The notes beneath the pieces were generated by a model. It made no database searches and was not told the origin of the DNA. It saw only the letters and a program-made list of their open reading frames with translations. The position numbers and the translations under genes are program-made. From contig NZ_CP058648.1 of assembly GCF_018141405.1 (NCBI RefSeq), forward strand, positions 3,064,502 through 3,128,501: a stretch of 64,000 bases of DNA, in the 5' to 3' direction. Shown here piece by piece: positions 48,009 through 56,635 of the stretch. The stretch is from Serpentinicella alkaliphila. GTDB lineage: Bacteria > Bacillota > Clostridia > Peptostreptococcales > Natronincolaceae. How positions within the stretch are numbered: position 1 is the first letter of the stretch; each line of letters opens with the position of its first letter.

Positions 48009-48266
48009 ATGGGTAGACTTGGATGTACCTGTAACGATTTATTATTAGGCATAGATTTAGAAGCAAAAGTACAAATAAATACAGTTTGCCAAGGTATGCT
48101 GACTGGAACTATCGAAAATGTAACGGATGCGATTATCCAGTTAGAACAACAACCTGGGCGACTAACCAATATTTGTTGTGATAAGATATGTACAATTAGA
48201 AACTTAACTCCTACTGAGGTAGATTTCATTGGAGATACAGACTTACCACCACCACATGGAGTTTAA
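48009..48266 (+). CDS. small Cys-containing protein, possible spore-surface component
   Basis: An 85-residue protein starting MGRLGCTCNDLLLGIDLEAK with CxC, a central INTVCQGMLTGTIENVTDAI strand region and a CCDKICTIRNLT end, so six or so cysteines in C-x-C and C-C-x3-C groups. I do not recognise the family. The GGGGGA ribosome-binding site is strong. Its place between the second giant surface protein and the YheC/YheD-type gene, and the sigma-K-like box upstream, suggest a cross-linking spore-coat or appendage protein. Confidence 0.65.
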   Translation: MGRLGCTCNDLLLGIDLEAKVQINTVCQGMLTGTIENVTDAIIQLEQQPGRLTNICCDKICTIRNLTPTEVDFIGDTDLPPPHGV

Positions 48267-48299
48267 TTAATACAAAATATAGTTATTAATTAAGTTAAC

Positions 48300-48350
48300 G
48301 AGTGATAATATTTACTAATATGAGTGAATATTATCACTCATATTTTAATA
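48300..48350 (+). terminator. terminator-like hairpin
   Basis: GAGTGATAATATT and AATATTATCACTC, a perfect 13-bp stem (48300-48312 and 48327-48339), followed by ATATTTTAA. It lies between the small Cys gene and the ATP-grasp gene. Confidence 0.7.
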
Positions 48351-48363
48351 AGCAGGTGAATAT

Positions 48364-49413
48364 ATGAGTAAAACTAAAATAAAAAATCCTATAATAGGTA
48401 TTTTAATTTCACCAAAAGAATCTCGAAAAGAATATATTCAGGCCTATACCCCATTTATTAACAATCAGAAATTTACTTTAATTGTATTTAACTCTAAAAA
48501 TATTGACTGGGAAAAAAATAATATTAATGGTATAACATTTATTAATGGTGAACAAGTTGAAATAACCCTTCCTTTTCCGAGGGTGGTATATAATAGATTA
48601 AGTACAACTAATAGCAATTTAATGAAAAGGTTTGAAAAATATATAGGTTTAAATAAATGCTTTAACTATATAAGTAAATTTAGTAAGTGGAAAGTTTACA
48701 ATACCCTTAAAGATAAAGGTTTTGAAGAATATTTACCTAAAACTTATCTCCTAAAAGAAATTAATATTATAGATATTCTCATGAAATATACTTCCATATA
48801 CCTAAAGCCTTCATATGGTCAATTGGGTGAAAATGTTTATAAATTATCTATGACTTCAGATAGATTAATAAATCTTTATTATCATTCAACTAGAGCAAAA
48901 GAAACCTTTAAAAATAATAATGAGTTAAACAGAATGTTAACTGAACTTGTTGGCAAGAAAGAATTTATTGTACAACAAGAAATTCCTATGGTAAGCCTAA
49001 ACAAAGGTTACTTTGATATAAGAGTTCTTATACAGAAAAATATAAATGGTAATTGGGAAGTAACGAGCATAGTTAGTAGAGTCACTAATAAGTTTTTTAA
49101 TAATACTAGTTTATATGAAAAAGTAGTACTAACTGAAGACATTTTAGACGAATTTAATAGTATTGATAAGGTAAAGACCATATTAAAACTAAAAAAACTT
49201 AGCATTCAAGTTGCTAAAACACTAGAGTCTAGTTTTGGACATATAGGCGAGCTTAGTGTTGACTACGGAATAAGTAGTACAGGTGACTTAAAAATTATAG
49301 AAATTAATGGTCAACCTCAAAAGAAAATTTACAAATTTCTAAAAAATAAAAAACAACATGATAATGCTTATATACGACCTATAGAATACGCATATTACCT
49401 TTCAAGAAAATAG
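48364..49413 (+). CDS. YheC/YheD-like ATP-grasp spore protein
   Basis: A 349-residue protein of the YheC/YheD family, annotated in Bacillus as endospore coat-associated. It starts NPIIGILISPKESRKEYIQA, has a PRVVYNRLSTTNSN segment, YLKPSYGQLGENVYKLS, ending the first ATP-grasp half, FIVQQEIPMVSLNKGYFDIRVLIQKN and GHIGELSVDYGISSTGDLKIIEINGQPQ, the metal/ATP-binding end. ATP-grasp enzymes ligate a carboxylate to an amine or thiol, so a coat-modifying or peptide-forming reaction is possible; its substrate is unknown. It is preceded by a terminator-like hairpin and has AGCAGGTGA as ribosome-binding site. Confidence 0.85.
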   Translation: MSKTKIKNPIIGILISPKESRKEYIQAYTPFINNQKFTLIVFNSKNIDWEKNNINGITFINGEQVEITLPFPRVVYNRLSTTNSNLMKRFEKYIGLNKCFNYISKFSKWKVYNTLKDKGFEEYLPKTYLLKEINIIDILMKYTSIYLKPSYGQLGENVYKLSMTSDRLINLYYHSTRAKETFKNNNELNRMLTELVGKKEFIVQQEIPMVSLNKGYFDIRVLIQKNINGNWEVTSIVSRVTNKFFNNTSLYEKVVLTEDILDEFNSIDKVKTILKLKKLSIQVAKTLESSFGHIGELSVDYGISSTGDLKIIEINGQPQKKIYKFLKNKKQHDNAYIRPIEYAYYLSRK

Positions 49414-49565
49414 CAATTTACCATTCTATTTAATATATTTTTATTTTCTCTAAACCAAATTCTAGATTATAAAATACTGTTAGTATATACTAGCAGTACT
49501 TCTATTCTCACACAAAATATCCTTTATTATAAAGAGTTACTTACTAACATATATATTAAACAGGA

Positions 49566-49592
49566 ACCAATGTATATACTGTACATATTATT
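49566..49592 (+). promoter_or_regulatory. sigma-K-like promoter of the lysis cassette (one mismatch)
   Basis: AC (49566-49567), 16 bases, then CATATTATT (49584-49592), one mismatch at the last base of CATANNNTA, about 30 bases before the holin-like start codon. Confidence 0.42.
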
Positions 49593-49623
49593 TAGTGAAA
49601 AAGAAATGATTGGAGTGAATTTA

Positions 49624-49818
49624 ATGAATGAGGCTACATTATTTAACGAGCTACTTGGCACAATCATTAGAGGTTTAGTAATCCCTGTAATCCCTATAAT
49701 TACAACGTATATTGTTTCAGTTTTAAATAAATATACAGAAGAAATAACTAGTAAACTCGATAGTGATACTTTAGCTAAATATACCTTAATAGCAGAAACA
49801 GCTATTGTTACCTCCTGA
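49624..49818 (+). pseudogene. 5' part of a holin-like gene, split by an IS
   Basis: The first 64 codons of an interrupted gene: NEATLFNELLGTIIRGLVIP, a hydrophobic helix (RGLVIPVIPIITTYIVSVLN) and a charged region, with the reading frame ended by IS DNA at 49818. Joined to 51817-52076 (the IS and one copy of the 107-bp repeat removed) it gives a 149-residue protein with one N-terminal transmembrane helix and a charged helical tail. That matches LLH-type phage holins in size and topology. GGAG lies eight bases before ATG 49624. Confidence 0.72.
49707..49813. repeat. 107-bp direct repeat, left copy
   Basis: A 107-base segment apparently identical to 51710-51816. It abuts the left end of the second IS1634-family element and lies inside the holin-like gene. 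Confidence 0.93.
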
Positions 49819-51709
49819 GTTTATAGGTTGCAAGAACAAAAAATCAGCTAAACACCTTAAAAATACTAGGTCATAGCTGATTTGTTTTTATTTTTTTATG
49901 TTGTGAACTATTTCTTTCCTATAAGAACGAATTTGCTCGATTCTTATATTTCTGTAATTTAGAGAAACACCAAATAATTTTTCGATATCTCTATAAATTT
50001 CATCTTGTTTATTAAGTGAGTAGATTCCATTGGTAATAAATCTACACGTCGCATTTCTAAGAGACTCTTGTATTCGTTTAATAGAGTATTTGTTTTTGAG
50101 TTTATTCTCTAAAATTCTCGAAATTAATAATGCTACGAAACAAATAAGAAAATGTCCTTCTATTCTATCCTCTCTTCGAACATAGACAGGACGACCTTCT
50201 AAATCTGACTTTAAAACTTTAAAAGATTCTTCTATCTTCCAAAGACCTCTATACCTTTCAATTATTTCTTCATCAGGCATTTCAAGCTCACTGGTAACAA
50301 GAGCATAATACCCATCTAAGGCCACATCTCTTTCGTACTTAGCGACTTCAAACTCTAAGAGCGTTTTTTTATCTTCCACTTCACCTGTAAAAGTATCTAT
50401 CTCTATTTCTTTTAAATACTTTTTTACACCATAACGATTAGAAGCTTTATATTTCGAAGGATTTTCAAGATACTCTTGAATTTTTTTCTTCTAATTTTTC
50501 TCTTTTGTGTTTTTCTCTAGCATCATAATCGTGACCCAGAAAGATACAACTTTTTCTTTGAGTGTAATTTCCTCACCATTTTCGTTATTAGTTTTTCTTT
50601 CCCTGAAGAAAGATTTAATCTTAAAAGTTTTAGTAGAGTTATAAACGTAGCCTTCATCTTTAAGAATTTCTTTTATAAATGTCTTAGAGGCACCTCTTAC
50701 CTTTTGTGAAACTATGTAACCATCATTGTTTTCTACAAGAAAAGCTAGGTTTTTACCACTATTTAGAGCTTTGTCTGCTGTTAGAATTACTCTCTCAAGA
50801 GCATATCTATTTTTCATATTCTTTAAGGCAGGAATAAGCATTGTACTATCATGGGTATTACCAGAAAAAAGATCATACCCAACAGGTAGGCCTGCTCTAT
50901 CAATTGCTAGACTCATTTGTACGATTGGCGTTGTTCTTTTTTGTTTAGAGATACCAACTTTTTAAGATTATTTTCTAAGTCTGATTCAAAGTAATAGTTA
51001 GTTACATCAAAGAAAACAAGTGAAGTATCTCTACCGTGGATCTGTGAAACTTGTTGATGAAGATGTTGTTGTAGGTCTTCTTTAATATCCTTCATTAGAG
51101 AGAGAGACTCGTAAATAGAATTTATAGTTACTTTAAAAGATTCGAAATACTCATCTTTATTTTCAAATGTTGATTTTTTACTAGCAGGTTTCAGAATTCT
51201 TCCATATAGAAGCAATTGAAAAACTTCATTCAAGTCAAAAACATGCTTTCTTTTACGCATTTGTGATTTAAAAAACTGAGGTAAACTAAGCTCATTATAG
51301 AGTCTTTCAAGAAAAAAGTAGCCATAGTTCTTATCAATTTCCATATCATCGTTACTATCACTAAGGTTCAATGTTAGATTTACTTGGTTTTTAGTTATCA
51401 ATTTAGCAGAATCTTTTAGCTTTTGTAGAATATCCGGATCATTAGCCTCTAATTCTTCAAGATTGCCATAGCATTTAATAATTCTTTGTTTAGATTTACC
51501 ATTTTCGTCACGGTAGCCTTCAACAAGATATACTTTTTTATACTTAGCTGTAGGACTCTTAGTCACTCTAATAAACATAAAATCACCCTCTTTTATTATA
51601 TCACAGTACATCGAAGTACACAACGATTATTTCCAAAATTTCCAATAAAAAAACACCTGAAATTCAAGTGTTTTATTATCTTTTTAGTTTTTGAACCTAT
51701 AAACTCAGG
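49814..51709 (-). mobile_element. IS1634-family insertion sequence with 107-bp target duplication
   Basis: A 1896-bp element with perfect 16-bp inverted repeats (CCTGAGTTTATAGGTT at 49814-49829, complement at 51694-51709). Terminator-like hairpins lie just inside both ends (AAATCAGCT / AGCTGATTT at 49841-49883, and AAAACACCTGAA paired with 51663-51674). It is flanked by 107-bp direct repeats and inserted in the holin-like gene. Its transposase, on the minus strand, is degenerate. The end sequence is related to that of the element at 40917-42960 (CCTGA-TTTA core). Confidence 0.9.
49888..51578 (-). pseudogene. IS1634-family transposase with several frameshifts
   Basis: The remains of one gene. 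It starts at ATG 51578 (MFIRVTKSPTAKYKK) with AGAGGGTG upstream. The first part (to 50913) has the IS1634 N-terminus, GYFFLERLYNELSLPQFF and FFDVTNYYFES (first Asp); the second (50491-50916) has TADKALNSGKNLAFL (second Asp); the third (49888-50379) has GLWKIEESFKVLKSDL (Glu). The parts are joined by at least three frame changes: at an A6 run near 50933, near 50530 and at an A7 run near 50478. The element can probably move only with help from another transposase. Confidence 0.85.
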
Positions 51710-51816
51710 GTATATTGTTTCAGTTTTAAATAAATATACAGAAGAAATAACTAGTAAACTCGATAGTGATACTTTAGCTAAATATACCTTAATAGCAGAA
51801 ACAGCTATTGTTACCT
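51710..51816. repeat. 107-bp direct repeat, right copy
   Basis: Partner of 49707-49813, immediately right of the IS. It begins in the middle of the holin-like gene, so this side has no start codon or ribosome-binding site of its own. Confidence 0.93.
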
Positions 51817-52076
51817 CAATCTACACTGTATATCAAACATATATTGATGATATTCTTAGAAGGAATAATAAACTTTCACCAGAAGAAATAAATACTGCCT
51901 TTACAATGATAAAAGAAAAGTCAAAAAACCTTATTGGTGAGGCAATTGCTCATGAACTAGAGAATAAGTATAGAGATTTAGATACATGGCTAGAAAATAA
52001 AATTTCATTTTTCTTAAACTCTCAATTTATTAGTCCTCATACCTTCCATAGTAGTGAACTGGAGGGAATATTATGA
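51817..52076 (+). pseudogene. 3' part of the holin-like gene
   Basis: Continues the frame of the 107-bp repeat with IYTVYQTYIDDILRRNNKLS and ends HTFHSSELEGIL at a TGA overlapping the next start (ATGA). Together with 49624-49813 it gives the 149-residue holin-like protein. It is followed without a gap by the amidase gene, so the original order was holin, amidase, second membrane protein. Confidence 0.75.
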
Positions 52077-53311
52077 AGGTAATAATAGATTCAGGTCATG
52101 GTGGTAGCGATCCAGGTGCAGTTGCATTCGGAGTTAAAGAAAAGGATTTAAATATTATTTTTACAAACTTATTAGCTAGTCAACTTCAGCAACTAAACTT
52201 TGAAGTAGATAAATCATTGATTAATGATAAAAATTATACACCAAACGAATTAACTGATTTAATAAAAAAGTCAGGTGCAAAGTTATGTATTTCGTGTCAT
52301 AACAATGCTTTCAATGGTAGTGCCAGTGGATTCGAAGTTATTCATAGCATACACACAGACGGTAAACTAGCAAAATTAATATTAGAGGAAGTTAAAAAGA
52401 CTAATTTTCCAATTAGAAGGGCTTTTAGTAGAAAAAGTACTTTACCATCAAGTGTTGAACAAGACTACTACTATATAATTAGATTAACATATCCTCAAGT
52501 CGAAACACTTATTGTAGAGTTCGGCTTTATGGATAATAAAGATGATTTTAAAATGCTAACAGATCCTGAATGGCAAAAGCGTCTTACATCTGCTGTGGCT
52601 TTAGCAATTAGTAAATACGCTTCTCCATTAGCAAATAATAAAACGAGTATTTTAGGAGAATCGATACTTAGACCTTCTCAGTTAAAATCCGCCCTGAAAG
52701 CAGCCAATAACCAAGCTATTCTTGACATAGTTGATATTTATTACAATATAGCTCCAATTTACGGTATAAAAGCAGACTTGGCATTTATCCAATGTTTACA
52801 CGAAACCGGTTGGTTAAAATTCACAGGAGTTGTTAAGCCACATCAAAATAATTTTGCAGGTTTAGGTGCAACAGGAGCAAGCAATCCAGGTTTATCCTTC
52901 ACAACTATTTCAGTTGGAGTTGAAGCTCATCTGCAACACCTTTATGCATATGCTTCAACAAAACCCCTTCCTACTGGACGTACACTATACAACACTAGAT
53001 TTGCACTAGTTATTAGAGGAAGCGCTCCAAACTGGGAAGATTTAAATGGTAAATGGGCAGTACCGGGAGTCGGTTATGGTGAAAGAATTGTGGAGCTTCA
53101 AAAGACAATTTTAGAGAAGTATTTACCTAATATTCCCAAAAACCCTCCTGTAATACAACCTGTTCATTGGGCAAAGCATTATCACGATGAATTATTTGAT
53201 GCTGGTTTACTAAATACAGACCATACGTCCACATTAGATGAACCAGCCAGCAAAGCTATGGTTTTCGCCCTCATAAGCCGCCTAAGAAAGGAGTTAATGA
53301 ATAATGATTAG
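52073..53311 (+). CDS. N-acetylmuramoyl-L-alanine amidase with glucosaminidase-like domain
   Basis: A 412-residue endolysin-like enzyme without signal peptide. Residues 1-185 form Amidase_3: IDSGHGGSDPGAVAFGVKEK with the first zinc His, CISCHNNAF with another and LIVEFGFMDNKDDF with the catalytic Glu. Residues about 215-350 form a glucosaminidase-type domain (FIQCLHETGWLKFTGVV with a Glu, NNFAGLGATG, GVEAHLQHLYAYA). The last 45 residues (HWAKHYHDELFDAGLLNTDH) resemble an SLH-like repeat. With the holin-like gene upstream and a small membrane protein downstream this is a lysis cassette. Its position beside spore-surface genes suggests mother-cell lysis or a domesticated phage remnant. Confidence 0.88.
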   Translation: MKVIIDSGHGGSDPGAVAFGVKEKDLNIIFTNLLASQLQQLNFEVDKSLINDKNYTPNELTDLIKKSGAKLCISCHNNAFNGSASGFEVIHSIHTDGKLAKLILEEVKKTNFPIRRAFSRKSTLPSSVEQDYYYIIRLTYPQVETLIVEFGFMDNKDDFKMLTDPEWQKRLTSAVALAISKYASPLANNKTSILGESILRPSQLKSALKAANNQAILDIVDIYYNIAPIYGIKADLAFIQCLHETGWLKFTGVVKPHQNNFAGLGATGASNPGLSFTTISVGVEAHLQHLYAYASTKPLPTGRTLYNTRFALVIRGSAPNWEDLNGKWAVPGVGYGERIVELQKTILEKYLPNIPKNPPVIQPVHWAKHYHDELFDAGLLNTDHTSTLDEPASKAMVFALISRLRKELMNND

Positions 53312-53696
53312 TTTTATATATAATGTTTCAACTATAGTAATTATAGGATCTATTTTAGTTTTGGTTACTTTCGGATTGAATCTATTATCCTCTTTATACC
53401 GTGAAAGTAAATTTGTAAATAACTCAGAAAAAGCAAATGAAACGCTCAATCAACTTAACGATACAATAAAATTGAGTGTTATGATAACCAACAAATCCTT
53501 TGTAGAAAAACTAAAGCAGTCTAATTCATTTCTTCAACAGGATAAAGAGGAAGCATTTTTCGAGACTAAAAATAGAATACTAAGCATAGCAAACGATAAG
53601 GATTTAGAATTCCTTAAACCATATATAAATAATGTAGATGAATGGATAAATGGCAGAATAGAATACTACGTAAGAACTTCAAAAAATAATAAATAA
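53304..53696 (+). CDS. small membrane protein, possible second holin or regulator
   Basis: A 130-residue protein with a long N-terminal hydrophobic helix (STIVIIGSILVLVTFGLNLL) and a charged, coiled-coil-like remainder (NNSEKANETLNQLNDTIKLS, DKEEAFFETKNRILSIANDK). Its shape resembles the split holin gene product. It overlaps the amidase gene by eight bases, so it belongs to the same transcript. The family is not recognised. Confidence 0.65.
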   Translation: MISFIYNVSTIVIIGSILVLVTFGLNLLSSLYRESKFVNNSEKANETLNQLNDTIKLSVMITNKSFVEKLKQSNSFLQQDKEEAFFETKNRILSIANDKDLEFLKPYINNVDEWINGRIEYYVRTSKNNK

Positions 53697-53722
53697 CATG
53701 TTTATCTATTTATGAATAAGTT

Positions 53723-53755
53723 AAACCTCAATTTCTTTAATAAGAATTGAGGTTT
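53723..53755. terminator. terminator after the lysis cassette
   Basis: AAACCTCAATT and AATTGAGGTTT (11-bp perfect stem, 53723-53733 and 53745-53755), then AGTTG. The T tract is weak. Confidence 0.65.
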
Positions 53756-53809
53756 AGTTGTAAAAGCGTAAGATTGATATATAATATTTTTTTGTTTTGT
53801 AAAACCAGA

Positions 53810-54208
53810 TTAATTCAATGCATCCTCAATAGCCTTTAGTATCATAATACTACTTCCAGTCGCTCCGGTTATAGTGTCTACTTCTAGACTTTGGGCATTA
53901 ATTACACTATTTAATATCTCCTCTGCTTTCTTTCCCTTTCCATTTTTATGGTCTAACATTTGTATATCTATAATTTTACTATTCTCTATAGTAACTTTAA
54001 CCGTTGCTCCTACAAATTCATTAAAATAATATTTTCCTGTATATTCCCCGTCACTTAGTTTCGAAGAGTCAATATTATTAACTTCTATTTTACTTACTTC
54101 TCTAGAAAATTCATCTAACTTATTTTTTAAACCTAAATAAAATACCGAACCAATAAGTATTATTACTACTAAAAACCCTATAATAACCTTTTTAAGTTTA
54201 CCTTTCAA
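53810..54208 (-). CDS. FMN-binding domain protein
   Basis: A 132-residue protein: an N-terminal membrane anchor (KKVIIGFLVVIILIGSVFYL), a middle GEYTGKYYFNEFVGATVKVTI segment and the FMN_bind end DTITGATGSSIMILKAIEDAL, whose Thr is the usual covalent FMN site. The flavin would sit outside the membrane. It is the last gene of the MarR-flavodoxin-membrane protein operon, so a redox relay across the membrane is plausible. Confidence 0.88.
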   Translation of the reverse strand: MKGKLKKVIIGFLVVIILIGSVFYLGLKNKLDEFSREVSKIEVNNIDSSKLSDGEYTGKYYFNEFVGATVKVTIENSKIIDIQMLDHKNGKGKKAEEILNSVINAQSLEVDTITGATGSSIMILKAIEDALN

Positions 54209-54230
54209 AATAACACCTCTTCCATTAAAT

Positions 54231-55115
54231 TTAAACTATTTTTTTTAAAAGTATCTCTTGATTATTAACCTTTCTTAAAAATAACACCGTACAAACCCAA
54301 CTTATAAGGTTTATTGAAGGTATAATATAGATTACTGGTCCAACGTCAACACCTATAAGTAGCTGCCCTAGTATTTTCCCCGTTAATGAAGTCATTAATA
54401 TTGATAAGAACACTATATATATAGGCGCAAATAAATATCCTAATTTATCTTTCTTAATAATTAATAGCCCTGATAAAAATGCCGCAGGCAATAATATAGA
54501 CAAATCAAGACCTTGAACTATAAGTGTAGTATAGTGCTCTAGCTCTATAGGATAAGTTCCTTTTAGCAACGGGCCGACAATTCTACTTAACCATAAAAAT
54601 CCTATAGCTATAGAGTTTGTAATAAGGAAACCACCTATAAATTTTACTGGTAATTCTTTTTTAAACATGGTGTTTAAGTCGTTATATCTAAATGATAATA
54701 TGCAAATTAAAAAGCTATAAAAACTTGCAAATGTAAGAGCCACATACACTAAAAATAATTGGTTATACATAGCCATAACTAAATAAAATAAATAAGTCAC
54801 AAGAAAATAACCCAATGTACCTGTCAAAAGAATTTTACCCCGTATAGACCCTTTAATAGCTAATATTAGACTTGCAATTAAAAGGGGTATACCTATTGTT
54901 AATGTTACATAATCTTGAGCTATTCCTTGTGGCGCAGCAGTAGATGACATATATTTATAAATTCCTTTTCCATACATTGTTACTATATTTCCATGTATAG
55001 ACTCAAATTCAATGGGCCCTGGCCCTGAACTTGAAAATATGCCTACCGTCGTAGCCACAATACCAAGTAGAATTATACTAGTCACCAAAATAATTATACT
55101 TTTACTACTTTTCAT
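54231..55115 (-). CDS. polytopic membrane protein of unknown function
   Basis: A 294-residue membrane protein with about eight hydrophobic segments and a large extracytoplasmic loop after the first (GPGPIEFESIHGNIVTMYGK). I recognise no family motif. In the operon it lies between flavodoxin and the FMN-binding protein, 33 bases after the first, so it may be the membrane partner of a flavin-based redox system. Confidence 0.7.
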   Translation of the reverse strand: MKSSKSIIILVTSIILLGIVATTVGIFSSSGPGPIEFESIHGNIVTMYGKGIYKYMSSTAAPQGIAQDYVTLTIGIPLLIASLILAIKGSIRGKILLTGTLGYFLVTYLFYLVMAMYNQLFLVYVALTFASFYSFLICILSFRYNDLNTMFKKELPVKFIGGFLITNSIAIGFLWLSRIVGPLLKGTYPIELEHYTTLIVQGLDLSILLPAAFLSGLLIIKKDKLGYLFAPIYIVFLSILMTSLTGKILGQLLIGVDVGPVIYIIPSINLISWVCTVLFLRKVNNQEILLKKIV

Positions 55116-55148
55116 TTTTACCGTGTCTACCTCCTCAAAATCATTTAA

Positions 55149-55625
55149 TTAACTATTCATTAATTGAGCAAAGTTATTAATATTATCTTCTAAAATATTT
55201 GATGTATCTTTATCTATTTTTACAACTTTTTTTGTTATCAACTTATCTAAAAATCCCATCTTATTAAATATAAATTCACCACCAAAATTTTCTATTGCTA
55301 CTGCATTTAATCTAAGTTCTTGAGGGAATGAGGCTCTAATCTGCTCTTCTATAGACTCTCCTTCTCTCATACTACATACAAATAACCCAATTTTTTTAGA
55401 AATTAGCTTTTGTAAATTATCTTTGCAAAAATTAACTACTTCATTTTGGATTTTACCAATATATATTGACCCACCGATTATTACTTTATCATACAAAGAT
55501 ATATCTATTTTTTTACCTTCCTTCAAATTAACTAAATCAATAGAACCTTTTAGTTTTTCAGATAGTTTTTTAGCGCATTTTTCAGTGCATCCATACTTAG
55601 TCGAATAAACAATTAAAGTTTTCAT
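55149..55625 (-). CDS. flavodoxin-domain protein
   Basis: A 158-residue protein: N-terminal FMN phosphate loop VYSTKYGCTEKCA, VIIGGSIYIGKIQNEVVNF and GLFVCSMREGE, which fit the flavodoxin/HemG-type fold. HemG-like proteins reduce protoporphyrinogen or move electrons, but a generic electron carrier is the safe call. Its start overlaps the MarR stop (ATGA), so the two are coupled. Confidence 0.87.
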   Translation of the reverse strand: MKTLIVYSTKYGCTEKCAKKLSEKLKGSIDLVNLKEGKKIDISLYDKVIIGGSIYIGKIQNEVVNFCKDNLQKLISKKIGLFVCSMREGESIEEQIRASFPQELRLNAVAIENFGGEFIFNKMGFLDKLITKKVVKIDKDTSNILEDNINNFAQLMNS

Positions 55626-56095
55626 TCACTTACCTCCTCAACATCTTCTAAACATTTTATTTTTTCCGAGAGCTTAAAGATTCCGATCAACATTGCATTT
55701 AATTCCTCTTGATTTAAATCTATAAACAGCTCTTCTAAAAATTTATTACTCTCATCCTGTAAACCTTTCCAAAATTCATAACTTTTATTTGTTAGTCTAA
55801 GTCTTATGGCTCTTTTGTCCTTTTCATCCTTTTCAAGATTTAAAAAACCCTTTTCTTCAAGCTTTAAGGCTATTTGCTTTATATTCTGTCTTGAGCTACC
55901 AATAATCTTTGCCACCTCACTCAATGTTGGTGGACTCTCGAAAAATTCTTCTATTACTGCAGTAAGAAACCATTGCTTAGCTGTCATGTCATGCATAGCC
56001 AATGATTTATCTAGTATAACTTGAAGTTTATTTGAGATTAAAAATAGTCCACCAAATATTTGCTTTTGTTTATACAATTCTTCAGTCTTATTCAT
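55622..56095 (-). CDS. MarR-family transcriptional regulator
   Basis: A 157-residue winged-helix regulator. The DNA-binding region TLSEVAKIIGSSRQNIKQIALKLEEKGFLNLEKDEKDKRAIRLRLT (helix-turn-helix and wing with the typical DxRA-like KDKRAIRLRLT) begins near residue 55. First gene of the flavodoxin operon. Two palindromes with TAGGTAA arms lie just upstream, one on its -10 box, which points to autorepression. Confidence 0.9.
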   Translation of the reverse strand: MNKTEELYKQKQIFGGLFLISNKLQVILDKSLAMHDMTAKQWFLTAVIEEFFESPPTLSEVAKIIGSSRQNIKQIALKLEEKGFLNLEKDEKDKRAIRLRLTNKSYEFWKGLQDESNKFLEELFIDLNQEELNAMLIGIFKLSEKIKCLEDVEEVSE

Positions 56096-56126
56096 ATGTC
56101 TACACCTATCTTTTCCGAAAATTAAA

Positions 56127-56180
56127 TAGGTAATACGTTACCTACATAAGTAATATATTACCTATTTGCCTTTTTGTCAA
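56127..56180 (-). promoter_or_regulatory. MarR promoter and operator palindromes
   Basis: On the minus strand TTGACA (56175-56180) and TATATT (56152-56157) are 17 bases apart. The palindrome GTAATATATTAC (56150-56161) covers the -10, and a second one, TAGGTAA-TACG-TTACCTA (56127-56144), lies at the start site. Both match a MarR-type operator. Confidence 0.75.
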
Positions 56181-56208
56181 CCACTTTTTAGAAATTTTAT
56201 TAAAATTT

Positions 56209-56513
56209 TTACACTGTTTTATGTTTTTTAAGTTTTAGTAGTTCCTTAGCAACAAGTTCAAGAACTAGGGTTTCTCTTTCAATATATACTCCTTTAGACT
56301 TTTCGTTTCTCTCAATTACCTTCTTATTATGATTTATTGCTTCTTTAATATCTACCCATATAGGAGTCATTCCATTAGCTATTTCATAATCCTCTAATTT
56401 TGCCTTATCGAAATTTTCATTGATATCACAAATATAAAAATATGCTAAATTGTGAATTATATCATACTTAGGGTTATAGTGAGGTAGGAACTCTTCTATA
56501 TAACCGAATTCAT
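56209..56513 (-). pseudogene. C-terminal fragment of a NUDIX hydrolase
   Basis: On the minus strand an open frame from the RIT element end to a TAA at 56209: DEFGYIEEFLPHY to ETLVLELVAKELLKLKKHKTV, about 100 residues. It continues the fold of the NUDIX fragment at 59932-60213, from which it was separated by the 3.4-kb RIT element. There is no ribosome-binding site, so it is not a separate gene. Confidence 0.8.
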
Positions 56514-56635
56514 CTTATGGAAAGTAATTTATTATGTGAAGTTGGTAGCTAAAATCGTTACATTTCAATAGAATATTTGTTTTTAACTTTGCATAATAAT
56601 TTCTGATATAGTAGATAGAAAAGGAGAATTCAGTG

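Noticed and set aside
53304-53696. The whole 40-54 kb region as a prophage
   Set aside because: Only lysis-type genes and a virus-like surface protein resemble phage genes; there are no terminase, portal, capsid, tail or integrase genes, and spore-type genes dominate.
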